Shown: positions 35,158 through 48,296, numbered from the stretch's first letter. The stretch: DNA of 64,000 nucleotides from Cryptomeria japonica (GCF_030272615.1 NC_081405.1:473732008-473796007); one strand, 5' to 3'. Numbers and translations are program-made. Notes: generated from the letters alone by a model not told the origin.

Positions 35158-38100
35158 CCTCCTATGAAAAAATATATCACCTTCTATTTTACCTACTTTT
35201 AGGGGAAAACTTCCAAAGATCCCGATCAATTTCTCTTTAAATTTAAAGTCCTTTGTTAGAATTATGATTATACAGCTGCTAATGAGAAGTTGAAATTGTT
35301 TCCTTCTACTTTGAAAGAATCAAAATTATGATGGTTTATGGGTTTACGTGTTGGTTCCATCTCAATATGGAAAGAGATGGAAACTTTATTCTTGGATAAA
35401 TACCAAGATTATTATTGGGTGAGAGATAGGAAGGAGATATCAATAAGATTCCTTTGGAATATATTATTGGTATATGCAGAAATTACTTTAGGACCAGAGT
35501 TGGAACTAGGGATTCTAAAAGGAACAAAGCTTTAGGTCCTAATGCATCTCAAATAATGGAGGAAATAACAAAATTGAAAACTGATATACTCCATATTAAT
35601 ACTCAGACAGATAAGAAAAACATTGTGCCCTTAGCCATTTACTTTTCAAAATGTAGGGGAAAACATCTTGTAAGAGAATATCCACTGAATCAAATTGATC
35701 TTTGTGAAATTTGTGAAAAGCATCAGACAACAAGCTCTTGTAATCTCCTACCAAATATTAAGAATCATTTGAATAAACTTCCTATTATGCAAGAAGACCT
35801 TAACTATGTTGGACAAAGATCACATAATTTAGGGTTTAATGCTTATTCAAGACAATATGACCCTAGAAGTAGTTGGAATTCAAACTAATGGTAGAAAGTC
35901 AATCAATGGACCTATTCTTATGCAATGCAACCACCTCCTACATCTTGGGGACCCCTAAAATAGGTTACCCCTTAATGGAACCAACCATAGTGGCAACCAT
36001 AATGGTGGCCCAATCCACCATTGTGGCACCAAAAGCAACCTCAATTTCAACCTTGGCAGAATCAAGGTCAAAAATGACCTTGGGGACAACCTCCACCCCT
36101 TATTATTGGACCAAATTTAGCTAATGAGCAAGTGAATCAGCCTCAAATACCAACACAACCAGTTCCAAACCCAAAGAATAATCATCCTCAACAAACATTT
36201 AATGGTGATTCTAATCTTCTTGGTCTAAATGTAATAGAAGTTGATGATGTTCAATTAAGGAATCATAATGTTCCTTCAAAATATGATGCTTTAGATAAGG
36301 AGGGGGAGAAGAATGAGGATATTTAGGAAAAAGATCAAAAGTTATGATAATGTGAAGGAAGCAACTAGAAAAGCACCTTATCTTGAACATTTTAAAATAG
36401 CCCAAGTAGCTCCTAACACCTCCTAACTTGATCATATTGACATGGTAGATTCTCAACTTCTTCGTGAGCTAAAAAAGATCAATATAGAGATAACTCTATT
36501 ACAATACATTAAGGACATACTATAAATTAACCAATTGGTTAAGTCACTTTGTAATAAAACTCCCAAAAGAAAAAGGAAATATCCTTCTACAATCCAAGTA
36601 GGAACTAAGCTCATTGATGTATTGTCAAGGAGATTGCTTCCTGGGAAATATAGTGACCATGGGAGTCCTGTAATTACTTTGAACATAGGAAGAGTTGAGA
36701 TACCTAATGTGTTAATTGATATAGGGGCAGCTATAAATGTTATCACATTTGACACTGCTAAAATGTTAGGGATGACAGGGGTCCAACCTACACCAATTGT
36801 GGTTCAATTGGTAGATTAGTCTATTTCCAAACCTGAAAGTGTTTTGGAGGATGCAATAGTCACAACTGACACATGTGGGATAACCTCATTGAGTTTTTGG
36901 TACTCAAAGCAAGGAACAAGGAATCAAGATAGCCGATTATACTTGGAAGACTTTGGCTAGCAACTGCAACAACATTGATAGATTGTAGATCTAGTAGTAT
37001 GACCATCTCCAATGGTTAGAAATAGAAAGAACTCACACGTTACCCTCCAACTAAACTAACATTCCATTATTCCACTCAATTTTGGGATGATGAGGGAATG
37101 AATTTAGAAGGAGATGGAGTGGTTGAATTAGCCATGGTTACTTTGTCAGTTAATGTTGAAGAATATGAAGAGTATGTAGAACAGGGAGAAGAACTTAATA
37201 ACAGTACTGACAAGTTCAATCAAGAGAATAAAGAATATTTCTTTCTTGGAGAACTTAAAGAAGGAAGTTGCAAGAAGACTCCACATCATGATAATTTACA
37301 TCCTTATCCTCTTAATACACTTATAAGAGATCCATCTAAAGGGAAGAATGAAACTAAAGATACTACAGTATTTGAAGATAAAACTCTTTTTATTAATTCA
37401 TCTTTGCTTCCAAGACAAGAAGAAGAGTTGAAGATCACTTTAGAGAAACATACAGGAGCATTGCTTGGGAGTATAAGGATATGAGAGGAATATACTCTTC
37501 TATTTTTACACCTCATATCTACACTGAAGATGTTAAACCTGTGAGACAAGGACAAAGGAGAATTAATCTTACTCTAAGAGATTTTGTTAAACAAGAAATA
37601 GAGAAATTGTTGTAAGCAGGGTTCATTTATCCAATTTTTGATAGTCAATGGGTTTCTCCATTGGTTATTGTACCCAAGAAAAATGGTAAGTGGCATGTTT
37701 ATGTTGGTTACAAATAAATGAACAAAGCCGCTAAGAAGGATTATTTTCCTTTACCATTCATTGATTAGGTGCTTGATAACCTAGGTGGTAGTAGTTATTT
37801 CTCTTTTCTTGATGGTTTTAATGGTTAAAACCAAATACAAGTGGATCTTGAGGACCAAGACAAAAAATAATTTACATGTTCTTGGGAACTTATGCATATA
37901 GGGTCTTTCCTTTTGGACTATGTAATGCACCAGCCACTTTTTAAAGAGTTGTATTGGCTATTTTTGCATATTTAACTACTTCATGTGTTGAGGTGTATAT
38001 GGATGATTTCGTAGTCCATGAAAAGACATTTGAAGAAGTATTGGAAAGTTTGAATAAAGTGTTATAGAGATGTAAGGATCATAGATTGTCATTGAAACAT

Positions 38101-40179
38101 GAAAAATGTTCCCTTATGATGACAAAAGGAATTGTTTTACGACATCATATTTTTAAAGAGGAAATAAAGGTTGATCGAAAGAAAGTAGAAATTATTCAAC
38201 AAATTGAAAACCCAAAAACTCAAACTAATGTTAGAAGTTTTTTGGGGCATGCAGGGTATTATAGAAGATTCATTGAAGGATTTACCATTGTTTACATTGC
38301 TTAAAAAGGACGTAGAGTTCTTATGGATAAATGATTGCCAGAGATCTAAATCTATTAAACATGCCTTAACTACTTCTTCTATCATTAAAGGGCCTGTTTG
38401 GGGAGATTCATTCCACATGCATGTAGATGCCTCCAATTTAGCCATTAAAGCAGTTTTGGGACAAAAAGATGAAAATGGAGCAATGGATGCTATTTATTAC
38501 GTCAGCAAAAATTTGAGTCCCACATAAAGAAACTACACAATAATTGAAAAGGAATTTTTAGTTGTGGTTTATGCAATTAATAAGTCTAGACATTATATTA
38601 TTGGTTATAAAGTATTTGTCCACATGGATCATGCAGTCATTTGGTATTTAATGAATAAAGTTGTTGTAGGTGGTCGAATTATAAGATGGTTGTTACTTTT
38701 ATAGGAATTTGACATCACTATTTTGGATAAACCTGGTAAGGATAATGTTGTTGCTGACTTTCTTTCAAGAATGATTTGCAGGGTAATAAAAAACCAGTGG
38801 ATGACACATTCCTAGATGAACATTTGTTTGCCATTTCAATTCAGTCATCATGGTTTGCTGATATTGTTAATTATCTTTTCTTAGGGAAGTGCCCAAATCA
38901 TTTCATTCCTAAACAAAAGAAAAGACTAATTCATGGAAGTTCTAGATTTAAATGGATAGATAGTCTTTCATTTAAAATGTGTCATGATCATATTCTTCGT
39001 AGGTGTGTGTAGGAAATAGATGTTTATGACATTATGCATGCATTCCATAATGAACCAGAAGGAGGACACTACTCTATGGTTAGAACAACTCACAAGATCT
39101 TGGGACTAGGCTAATTTTGACCTACCATGTCCAAAGATATATCATTTTATGTGAAATATTGTGATGAATGCTAGCACATGGGATGACCTACAGTAACAAT
39201 GGAGATGTCACTACAATCTCAGATAGCTCTTGAACCATTTGAAAAATGGGGAATTAATTTTGTGGGACCTGTTGATCCACCTTCAAAAGGATATCATTAC
39301 ATTATGGCTTGTACAAAATGGGAAAAAGTGAAGGCATTACCAGTAGCAAGGGAAGACAAGGTAGCTAATTTTTGTACAAGCATATTCTCCAGGGATTTGG
39401 TGCACCAAGAGAAATAGTTTCTGATTAAGGACCTTAGTTTATGTCTACTATGATGGAATCCTTCATGCACAAGTACGGGATGACACACAAAAAAATCTAC
39501 ACCATATCATCCTCAAGAAAATGGACAAGTGGAAGTTACCAAAAGGCAGTTGGAGAACATTTTAACAAAGAATGTTTCTTTGAGGAAAATGGATTGGTGA
39601 GAAAGATTAGATGAAGAAACTTATGGGCTTGCAATACAACATGGAAGACTACTATAGGTTTTTCTCCATGAGTTAGTACATGGAAAAACTTCCATTATGC
39701 CCATTGAATTTGAGTTCTAGACATTAAGAATGACATTGGAGATTGGAATTGATTTATTTGAAGTAGAAAGGGTTAGAATTCTACAGTTAAATAGATTGGA
39801 TGAAATCAAGATGGAATCTTTGTAGCACATTGAGATGATATAGAAGCAAAGCAAAGTATGGTATGCTAAATATATTGTTTCCAGGCAATTTAGAAAAGGA
39901 GATTGGGCATTAATATTTGACTCCAAATTCCAAGAATTCAAGGGAAAATTTCAAGCAAGATGGTCAGAAACATATGAGATTGATCAAGTTTTTGATAATG
40001 AAGAAATTCAAATGATACCTATAGATGGGGAAAGAATAACTATGCTGGTTAATTATCATCGTCCGAAGCTATATCATAAAACAACATCCAAATATGAGTT
40101 TCTTTCAAAGTTACAGTCCAAAATTGAACATTTCATCATGGAAGATATCATTTCTATGGTGAAATTCAATTTTGAGTGA
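35158..40179 (+). pseudogene. Element A Gag-Pol, main part (frameshifted)
   Basis: Resumes gag after element B: KDPDQFLFKFKVL and FPSTLKES align with B's DPNTFLFEFNVL and FPATLKES. A Cys-rich tail (LCEICEKHQTTSSC) follows near 35700. Protease LIDIGAAINVIT lies near 36715-36750. RT is broken but keeps EVYMDDF near 37995 and RSFLGHAGYYRRFIEG near 38240. RNase H has HVDASNLAI near 38420. Integrase has EKWGINFVGPVDPP near 39245 and C-terminal GDWALIFDSKF near 39900, with the frame ending TGA at 40177. Multiple stops and frameshifts throughout. Alignment to B suggests two related families rather than one. Confidence 0.85.
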
Positions 40180-40212
40180 ATCCAGAAAGAAGACAAAAAT
40201 AAAGGAGGTAAA

Positions 40213-40368
40213 TTGAAAACCAGAGATGGTGGTTTATCTCCAAAAAAAAAAAAAAACTAGGGATGATTGAAAACCAAAAATGGCAGTCTACCCTAGGGGT
40301 GAATTGAAAACCAAAAATGGTGATTCATACGTGATAGAGTAAATTTGAAACCAGTAATGGAAACTTTA
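40213..40368 (+). repeat. Short degenerate tandem repeat after A integrase
   Basis: Four copies of TTGAAAACCA(A/G)AAATGG-like words at about 40213, 40267, 40303 and 40344, spaced 36-54 bp, with an A14 run at 40241. Confidence 0.6.
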
Positions 40369-41199
40369 CTTAGATCAACTTTAGTTCACTCCTAATGACT
40401 CCTAATGGCTCTCAATATTCTCAAATAAGTATTTTGCAAGCATCAGTATCAATGAATGTCTCCAGAATGCTCCTTATCGTTCACTTCGAGGAAGGAATCT
40501 TTCCTTTTTCAAGAAGATTATCCCAAATCATTTAATTCATCATTTAGTCCATGCAAGATGATCCCTAAGTGACTCCTAATTAGCTCATTGGTTCTTTACC
40601 AATTAAGTTCATATATATGCTCTAGATGACTCCTAATCAGTATGTTGTTTTGTCTTTTTGGAAAAATGGTTAGTTCTACATGATAGCTCTTGGTTGACAC
40701 AAGTTTATCAGTTCTGCATGGAAGCTCCTGACAGAACATGTGTTAAATGAATAAGGTATACATTTATTGAAAATATTATTTTTGAAGTATTATTTTCTAA
40801 TTTAGTAAGTATAAATTAGAAGTGGTAAATAATTTTTGTGTAGAAACTTCCGCCAGCTCATTTTAACATTATTATTACAAGTTTTAAGTATTGAATTAAT
40901 GATGACAGAGAGATAAGGATTTATATTTGTATGACATCACTTGTCATTTCAAATTGGAAGTAATTATTATTGTGAAAAGCTTATACACATGATACGACCA
41001 TTGCCAACCTAGTGAATCAATAAATAAGTATAGAGAAATGGCATGCAAATCATCCAATTAGTTTGAAATTAATGAAGGAACATGTATAATAAATCATTAC
41101 CTATGCTCAAAATTTTGGTTGTTTAAAAAAGAAACTATCCATTTTCTTTGTAACCAAGTTCGAATGTGGTAGAATCCTTTTCAAGTTGTAGAGTTGAAA
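40369..41199 (+). other. Element A pol-to-ORF3 spacer
   Basis: Non-coding. GACTCCTAAT recurs near 40397, 40569 and 40627. No clear internal polypurine tract like that of B. Confidence 0.4.
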
Positions 41200-42528
41200 A
41201 TGGGGAATAAGCGAAAGACAGAGCCAAAGAATTTTAGTATGGACCCTCAGATGGAGAGACTATTAGAACAAGCAGGTTGTCTAAATTTTATAAGAATGTA
41301 TGAGGATTTTGAGATAGATTTAGTGAAAGAATTTGTAAGAAATTTTTATGTAAATGTTACTATAGTCAATGAAGAGGTCATAAAGGTTACCCCTCAAGTT
41401 ATCAGTGAATTTTCAGGGATTCCAATAGAAGGGGAACTGGTAAACAAAGGGCATATTAATTTTGAAGAGTTGGTTAATGTGTTACATGAGGGGAATGAAT
41501 GGTGACCTAAGTTATGAGTCCATAAAGGAAATACCAAGGGAGTAAGAAGAAATAGCTTGGATGAGCCTTGGAAGATAATGATATTATGGTTAATGAAATT
41601 TTTCACCTATGAGGGCTAGAATGGGACCATGTTGGGACTAGGTAGCAACTGTTGACACATTTGAGGTATGGAAATACCCGACTTGAGGCTAGAATTAGTC
41701 TTCTAGATTTCCTATTTTCTCAAATTTCCTCTATGATTTCTTAGGTGAAGGATAAGGGTAGCTTAATAAGATATCATAGTTTGGTTCACTTAATTGTAAA
41801 GAACCATTTCTTAAAAAGAAGAATTTGGGAAATAAGGGTGGCTGGAATTTTTGTCTACACCTATGAAGAAAAAGGCCAAAAAAGGACCCATGATCAAAAG
41901 GGTTAAATTAGAAAAAGGGGAAACATAAGAGAAGAAAACAAAGATAGAAATTGAGAAGTCTAGGCCCACTAAAGTGACTAAAGGGGAAACATCAACAAAG
42001 AAAAGGAAACTAGAAATTGATGAGTCAAGACCCACTAGAGTTACTCATAGCTCTTTAAAAAGGGTAATTCAGGAGCACAAAGAATAAAAATCTAGCCCTT
42101 TCACTACCACCTCACAAGCTCTTAATGCTCCATCTTCTCTAACCCTTACTGACCCTATTTCACAAGCTCCTGACAATATCCCTGTGAAAACCCATGAAGC
42201 TCCTTAGCCCGCTAAGACTCAAAAACTAGTGTCATCTCTTGCTCTTGATCTAGAGACCATTGACGTGGCATCTGCTGAACAAATGAATAAAAACCCTTCT
42301 AAAGAACCTCCACTTGCAGTCATTATAATTGATGACAACTCTTATGATGATCCAGAAACACAACAATTACCCCAGTCCTCCTCACCATCAGAAGTAGGCA
42401 CAAAAGCACTTGAAGCTCCAGAAGAATTTGAAACTAGTCAAAATCAGTCACCACCTTCCCATCCTCTTGATTAAAACCTACCACCTTCATCACCTCAACC
42501 ATTTATCAAAAGAGAGGGAAAGGAAGTA
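41200..42528 (+). pseudogene. Element A third ORF, N-terminal part (cut by copia 3)
   Basis: Begins at ATG 41200 (MGNKRKTEPKNFSMDPQ). The first ~100 residues form a helical domain (FIRMYEDFEIDLVKEF, VTPQVISEFSGIP) akin to B's third ORF. After a decayed stretch come Lys-rich repeats (KKKAKKGPMIKRVKLEK, TKKRKLEIDESRPTRV) and a Ser/Pro/Glu-rich region to about 42474. PTKVTKGET...KRKLEIDESRPT repeats an earlier KIEIEKSRPT unit. The frame is lost in places. Copia 3 begins at 42529 and the ORF resumes at 48297. Confidence 0.65.
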
Positions 42529-42916
42529 TGTTGGATGGTTGAATGGATTGAAATACTTAGAGGGGGTCGGGTGAATTAGTATTCCCACAATAATAAAAGA
42601 TTTCACTAATTTTAACCTTAGTAATTAATCTCATCAATGTGAAACAACAAATGCAGAATAATGAAAAACATAATCACAAAGTGGACCATGGAGAGGGTTA
42701 ACTCTTAGAAAAATATAAATAGTTATATAATGTTTTACAAAAGGGTGGATCACTGTGAGATGGCTCACTGCCTGATTACAATACAATTCACTATCAGAAT
42801 ACAACATGGCTCACTATCAGAAGCTCGCTGCAATAGAAGCAAGTGAATTGAAGAAAATTGCATCTCCAAATATATGAGGTCAGTTCCAAGATAAGCTCAA
42901 ATAGAAAAACAACAAC

Positions 42917-43137
42917 TTACAATAGATCTGATAAGGGATCTTCGCAACACTTTCTCCAACCTATCAACACAACTACTTGTAGTAGATCTAGTAAGGAATT
43001 ATTGAAAATCTATCTTCAATCTATCAATCCAACTTATTGCAGCAAATCCAATAAGGGATTATTGCAACACTGTCTTCAATCTATCCACACAAATGCTTGT
43101 AGAAGATCCGGTAAAGGATTACTGCAACATTGTCACT
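42917..43137. repeat. 62-bp tandem repeats inside copia 3 LTR
   Basis: Three and a half units of AGATC(C/T)GGTAAGGGATTA..GCAACACT..CTTCAATCTATCAACACAA, starting about 42918, 42982, 43044 and 43106. The partner LTR has the same array at about 47560-47770. Confidence 0.75.
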
Positions 43138-43241
43138 ACACTTGCACTTTCCACACTTATACACACCTTTACTTGCCTCAAACTTTGTACTACTCATATA
43201 CATTCGATTTATTTTCCTTGTGCTCCTCACATACACATTTA

Positions 43242-43244
<3 letters not shown>

Positions 43245-43324
<80 letters not shown>
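43245..43324. repeat. (AT)40 microsatellite
   Basis: 80 bp of uninterrupted AT dinucleotides within the left LTR of copia 3; the partner has only a short (CA)n there. Confidence 0.95.
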
Positions 43325-43327
<3 letters not shown>

Positions 43328-43916
43328 TAAGCACATAGACCAAGATAATATGTCAGTCAAGCACAAAAAATTTATACAAATAATGCATTGCTCAAATCAA
43401 CACGTTACTCAAACATACCTCAACCAAAATATGGTAACCAAGTTGACCTTCACTGATATTCTACATGCTTCCTTCTTAATTACCAAAACACACGCTTCAC
43501 TTACCAAAACAAAATAAAGGTCTATTGAACCAATAGACATGGACCCATAAACACAAACTCCAAGCATAACAACTTCCATCTTCAGGATACGAGTGTCATA
43601 GATTTTGGAGCATAGGATTCATATATCATATTGGAATACTAACATATGGGTAATGATTCAACTGTCATAACTAATACCAACACTTGATACAAACCATGAC
43701 TAGCAAAACACTAGATTCTGGAGCAAAGGATCTTCCAGAAAATACTCTTTGTAAACCATACATACCTCACTGCTCCATATCACGTACATACCTATCTTCC
43801 ATTGTTTCTCACCATCACATACAAACCTAACTTCCACCATTTCTCAACATTCCACATCTTGTCCTAACCGGATCACAAGGTTTGACATTAATGACAACAT
43901 TCACACAAATCTAACA

Positions 43917-43929
43917 ATCTCCCCCTTTG
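43917..43929 (-). other. Copia 3 polypurine tract
   Basis: Minus-strand ACAAAGGGGGAGAT abuts the LTR start TGTTAG. Further tracts lie at about 44003-44014 and 44062-44072. Confidence 0.75.
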
Positions 43930-44089
43930 TCATTGATGGCAAAACATTTGAAAAAGAAAAATCTCAAAAATAAAAATATGTCTGCATTCATATTTGCATC
44001 ATGTATCTCCCCCTACTCATATCACTCATATCTATCCATTTCTCCTTTTCCATTTACCTTTGTCCCCCTTTGACATCAAGGACAAAGGG

Positions 44090-45900
44090 TTCCTTCAATC
44101 AACAACAAAAAAGGATATCAAAATTATTTATCAACCAAAAGGAATTCTTACCTACTCTTCTTCTGAAAAATCCACTTGTATTTCTCTTTAAGTTCTGAAA
44201 GAAAAACCTTCCAGGAATGTATTGCTAGTTTAATACTAACTAATATGCTTCTAGTTTCAACCAATGGATCAATAACATGAGATGAGTTGTCCAAAATGGA
44301 CAGATTCTGTTAGTATTCTTCTACATCTTTAAGAAGTCCTGAAAAATGTTCTAATTTGGCTTCAACAATTTCTTTCACTTTCTAGAAAATATTCACAATG
44401 TCTTCTTTTTGTCTTTGAACTGATAACAACTCATCTTGCAAAGAGCCTACCTTTTTCCTTTAACTACCATATTTATCACTCAAAAAATCAAATTCTTTGT
44501 CGATAGAGTTTAGTTTAGATTCGATTGATTCAACTTTCACCTTGAAGTTTTCCATCACAACGGATAATTCGAGACAAAACCTGTATACTCTACTAGCGCT
44601 ATCAATACAATCCTTCATTTCATGAATGCATTCTATCAAAGTCCTCTAAGAATCATTGCATCTCTCTAACATGATCTGCATATCATATGTTTATATCTCT
44701 AAAACATCTTCTCTTTGCTCCATAATAATTAGCTTTTCTTCAGCCAAAGGAGATTTTAGATCATCTATTTCAATGACATCTTCCTATTTTCAGTATTTCT
44801 TCTACTTCTCAAGTTCTAGAGAACTAGAAAACACAGTATCCTTCACTTTCCTCTTTCCCAAGGTGAGACTCTCCTTAGTAGAGTTGGTAATAGGGGACAC
44901 TGGATTAATACTCCAAACCTCCTAAAATTCCTTAAAGTAATCTTCACATGCTTTATCTTTCTTTTCCAAGCAATTTAGATACTGATAGATCTACTTTGCA
45001 ACAAGAACTTGCGACTTTGATAACACAATTTCTTTCAATGGCAGAGACCTAAGAAAATACATTGCTAAGCATATAAGAAAAGATCCAAACTAGAAGGGGT
45101 AGCTTTGATTCTATGTTTAATGTTCTCTAATAACTAATTCTTCAATAATTCACATAAATTGAAATGCCATCTTCCATAACAAGCTTATGCGCAACAATTA
45201 CAACAATATTTGAGGTAGAACCTTCCCTATTTTTGAATTAAATTTTGTAAGAGATATTGTATGCAACATACCTTACCACAAGATTAACAATTATGTCAAT
45301 CAACAATGCTCTTTGATCTCCCATAGCCTAGTTAGGGTTTCAAATTCCTTGTTCTTCACAATCTACTTTACTAGAACAATTCATTTGTCACATAGCCTAG
45401 TAATTACTAAAATGATATATTTAGTGATTGGATAGAATTTCTCCAACATGATCCAATTATTCTGTACTCGACTTAGGATAAGCTTGATCAAATATTCATT
45501 ATCAAGCCATGGAAATTCACTCCATAGATCTAGTCCTTTCTACCCTAACTCTTTAATCTCTTTTAATTATGTGTCTTTTAAATTGCTTTCCATTTTCCTA
45601 ATCTTTTTAGTATCAAATTCATCCAATCATAACTTTTCTAGATATTTAAGATCTCTATTGCTCCATTCCCTGATGATCATCTTGGATTCCTTGATGTGAA
45701 CTCTTTATTTGCTTCTATTCTCCAATTTCTTATCTACTCCTTAGATTCCTTTCTTCGCATAATGTAGAAAATGATCTCAAAGTTGTATATTTATCTTTCC
45801 AATCACATCTAGTGTTTACTGCCAAAAATAGTGTCTTGTCAATGATGTTAGCATCTTTATTAATTTACCAAATTGCATATCTAACATAGTCATGCTGAAC
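44090..45900 (-). pseudogene. Copia 3 second coding stretch, unknown product
   Basis: Decayed minus-strand protein text. Near 45830-45740 it reads KTLFLAVNTRCDWKDKYTTL. Near 44620-44370 it is a coiled coil (MENFKVKVESIESKLNSIDK). No pol motif. It may be a captured or family-specific protein, or the remnant of an extended Gag. I do not recognise it. Confidence 0.4.
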
Positions 45901-46010
45901 CCACAATATGAACTACTTTGGAGAGGGGGGTCGAATGATTTTCCTTGAGAATTCCCCCCTGAGATAAAGTAACAAGTTTAGTTACTGGAGGAAGAGGTGC
46001 TTGCACCAGA

Positions 46011-47062
46011 TTACGGTACACTAGGTTTGCTTGCATTATTCACCTCCTTCTTTCTCCATACGATGAATTCCTTTTCATTATTCACCTCCTTCTTTCTCCA
46101 TACGATGAATTCCTTTTTATTAGATTCACAAGTCTTGACCACATTCTTCTGCATAGAATTCTCCACTACAACCACATTTCTGCACTTACTATCATAATGT
46201 CTAGTTTGTTTGCACTTATAACATTTGATGTTCCTCTACATTGAATTCACTGAGTGTATTCTAGATATACACTGATTAGCTTTATGATCATAACCTTTGC
46301 ATAGATGACAATAGCCATGAAATGTCCTATAATATTCATCCCATTCATTTCAACCAGATAACAATTCTAATTCATACCATGATTCCTATAGTAATTTGCC
46401 TTATGACCAAACTTCTTGCAATTAAAACATTGAGTGCTTAGTTCCTTCATGCTTCTACATTCTATAGCCTTATGACCAAATTTATTGCATTGAAAACAAT
46501 AACCTTTAAATGATGGGTACCTTTGTGTATTCAGTTGTTGTATCTCTGATTCTGGATTTTTCTTGCAACTTCAAGTTTCTTCTCTTCTTCCACCTTAACT
46601 TCCTTGCCTTTGTCTTTGTATTTCAGATTTAAATAATCATTGATTTCAAATCCTATCTAGTCTTTTCTATTTCTAGATGTCAATCAAGTCATCTAGTAGT
46701 TTGTTGCTTTCATAAACTTTAGTTTCTATCTTTAGCTTCTTCACTTCTTGTTCTGGCTTTTCACATTCTTCAATATTTAGCTTAATTGAATCTCTTTGAG
46801 TTTCTTCCTCTTTGTTCTTTTTCTCAATTTTTAGCATCATATTTTTAACGGTTTCATTTGCCTACTTTAATTGATTTTTAACTTCCTTATGTCTCAACTT
46901 GAACTTCTGGATTTATTCTCTCATCTTCTACACACATTCATTCGCTACCTTTACATTCTCTTTCAATTTCTCATTCTCAAATTCCACACTTTCCAGATCT
47001 TCAAGGGCTATCTTCAATTCTTCATCTCGATAATATTCTCTATCCATACTCATCAATGCCAT
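46011..47062 (-). pseudogene. Copia 3 coiled-coil Gag with four zinc knuckles
   Basis: Starts at the ATG at 47062, 69 nt inside the LTR border, like the leader in copia 1. The first ~150 residues are a Glu/Lys-rich coiled coil (ENEKLKENVKVANECV). Four knuckles follow: CFQCNKFGHKAIEC (46498-46457), CFNCKKFGHKANYY (46429-46388, last Cys lost), CHLCKGYDHKANQC (46310-46269) and CYKCKQTRHYDSKC (46223-46182). Knuckles 1-2 and 3-4 are in different frames. A 14-codon duplication follows. The UBN2 capsid domain normal for copia Gag is absent. Confidence 0.75.
46034..46117 (-). repeat. Perfect 42-bp tandem duplication in copia 3 Gag
   Basis: Two adjacent identical units (46034-46075, 46076-46117) encoding KEFIVWRKKEVNN(E/A) twice; length is a multiple of three so the frame is kept. 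Confidence 0.95.
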
Positions 47063-47116
47063 GATTCAAGCAACAAGGATCTCCCTCAAGTGGTTAAGCT
47101 AGAAAATAAAGGACCA

Positions 47117-47128
47117 ACTCTGATACCA
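47117..47128 (-). other. Copia 3 primer binding site, initiator tRNA-Met type
   Basis: Minus-strand TGGTATCAGAGT: 11 of 12 match, 2 nt inside the right LTR. Confidence 0.85.
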
Positions 47129-47130
47129 AT

Positions 47131-48296
47131 TGTATAATGGATGAATGAACTGAAATACTGAGAGGGGTGTGAATTGGTATTCCCATAGAAATAAAAACTT
47201 TTAGTAATTTTAACCTTATCAATTAATCTCATCAACATGAAACAACAAATGCAGAATAAATGAAAAACATAATCAAAAGATAGACACCATAATTTTATAC
47301 ATGGAAAATCCAAATGAGAAAAACCACAAAGAGGGTTAACTCTCAAGAAAATATAACTATTTATATGATGTTTACAAAAGGATAGCTCACTGCCAAATGG
47401 CTCACTGCTTGATTACAATACAACCCATTGTCAGAATACAACACGGCTCACTGTCGAAATGCTCACTACAATAGAAATAAGTGAAATAAAGAAAATTGCA
47501 TCTCCAAATGCATGAGGTCAGTTCCAAGATAAGATCAGATATCAAAACAACAACTTACAATAGATCCGGTAAGGGATCTACGCAACACTTTATCCAACCT
47601 ATCAACACAATTGCTTGCTGAAGATTCGGCCAGGGATTACTTCAACTCTATCTTCAATGTATCAATCAAACTACTTGCAATAGATTCGGTAAGGGACTAC
47701 TAGAACAATGTCTTCAATCTCTCAACACAACTGCTTGTAGCAGATCCGGTAAAGGATTCCTGCAACACTTTTACTACACTCACACTTTCCACACCTATAC
47801 ACACCTTCACTCTCACCTCATACTTTACTACTCACATACATTCACTTTCTTTTCCTTGTGCACCTCACACACACACACATATCAATAAGCACATACACCA
47901 AGATAATATTTTGACCAAGCACAAAATCTTTATACAAATAATGCATTGCTCAAATCAACACGCTAATCAAACATACCTCAACCAAAATATGGTAACCAAG
48001 TTAGCCTTCATTAATCTTCTATATGCTTCAATTACTAGAAAAAAATAAGGTTTGTCGAACCCATAAACATGGACCCATAAACACAAACTCTAAGTGTAAC
48101 AACTTCCAACTTCAAGATATAAATGCCACAAATTCCACAACATACCTCACTTCTCAATATCACATACATACGTATGTTCCAATGTTGCTCAACATCACAT
48201 ACATACCTGACTTCCAGTATTGATCAACATGCTACAACCAGTCCTAACCAAATCACAGGGTTTAATATCAATGACAAAATTCACACAAATCTAACA
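47131..48296 (-). repeat. Copia 3 right (5') LTR
   Basis: 1,166 bp, TGTATAATGG...AAATCTAACA, with the 62-bp tandem array near 47560-47770. Confidence 0.85.

Larger units (their letters stand above)
42529..43916 (-). repeat. Copia 3 left (3') LTR
   Basis: About 1,388 bp, ending AAATCTAACA at 43916. Longer than its partner mainly because of an 80-bp (AT)n run. Small changes blur the first bases (TGTTGG here, TGTATAATGG in the partner). Confidence 0.85.
42529..48296 (-). mobile_element. Copia element 3, non-autonomous, 5.8 kb
   Basis: Two LTRs, near-perfect initiator-Met primer site, polypurine tract, and near target duplication (aagta / aagtt). The 3.2-kb interior has a coiled-coil/zinc-knuckle Gag and a second decayed coding stretch, but no protease, integrase, RT or RNase H motif that I can see. 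Inserted in the third ORF of element A. Confidence 0.85.

Noticed and set aside
43130-43330. Open frame with a long Ile-Tyr repeat
   Set aside because: It is the (AT)n microsatellite translated.
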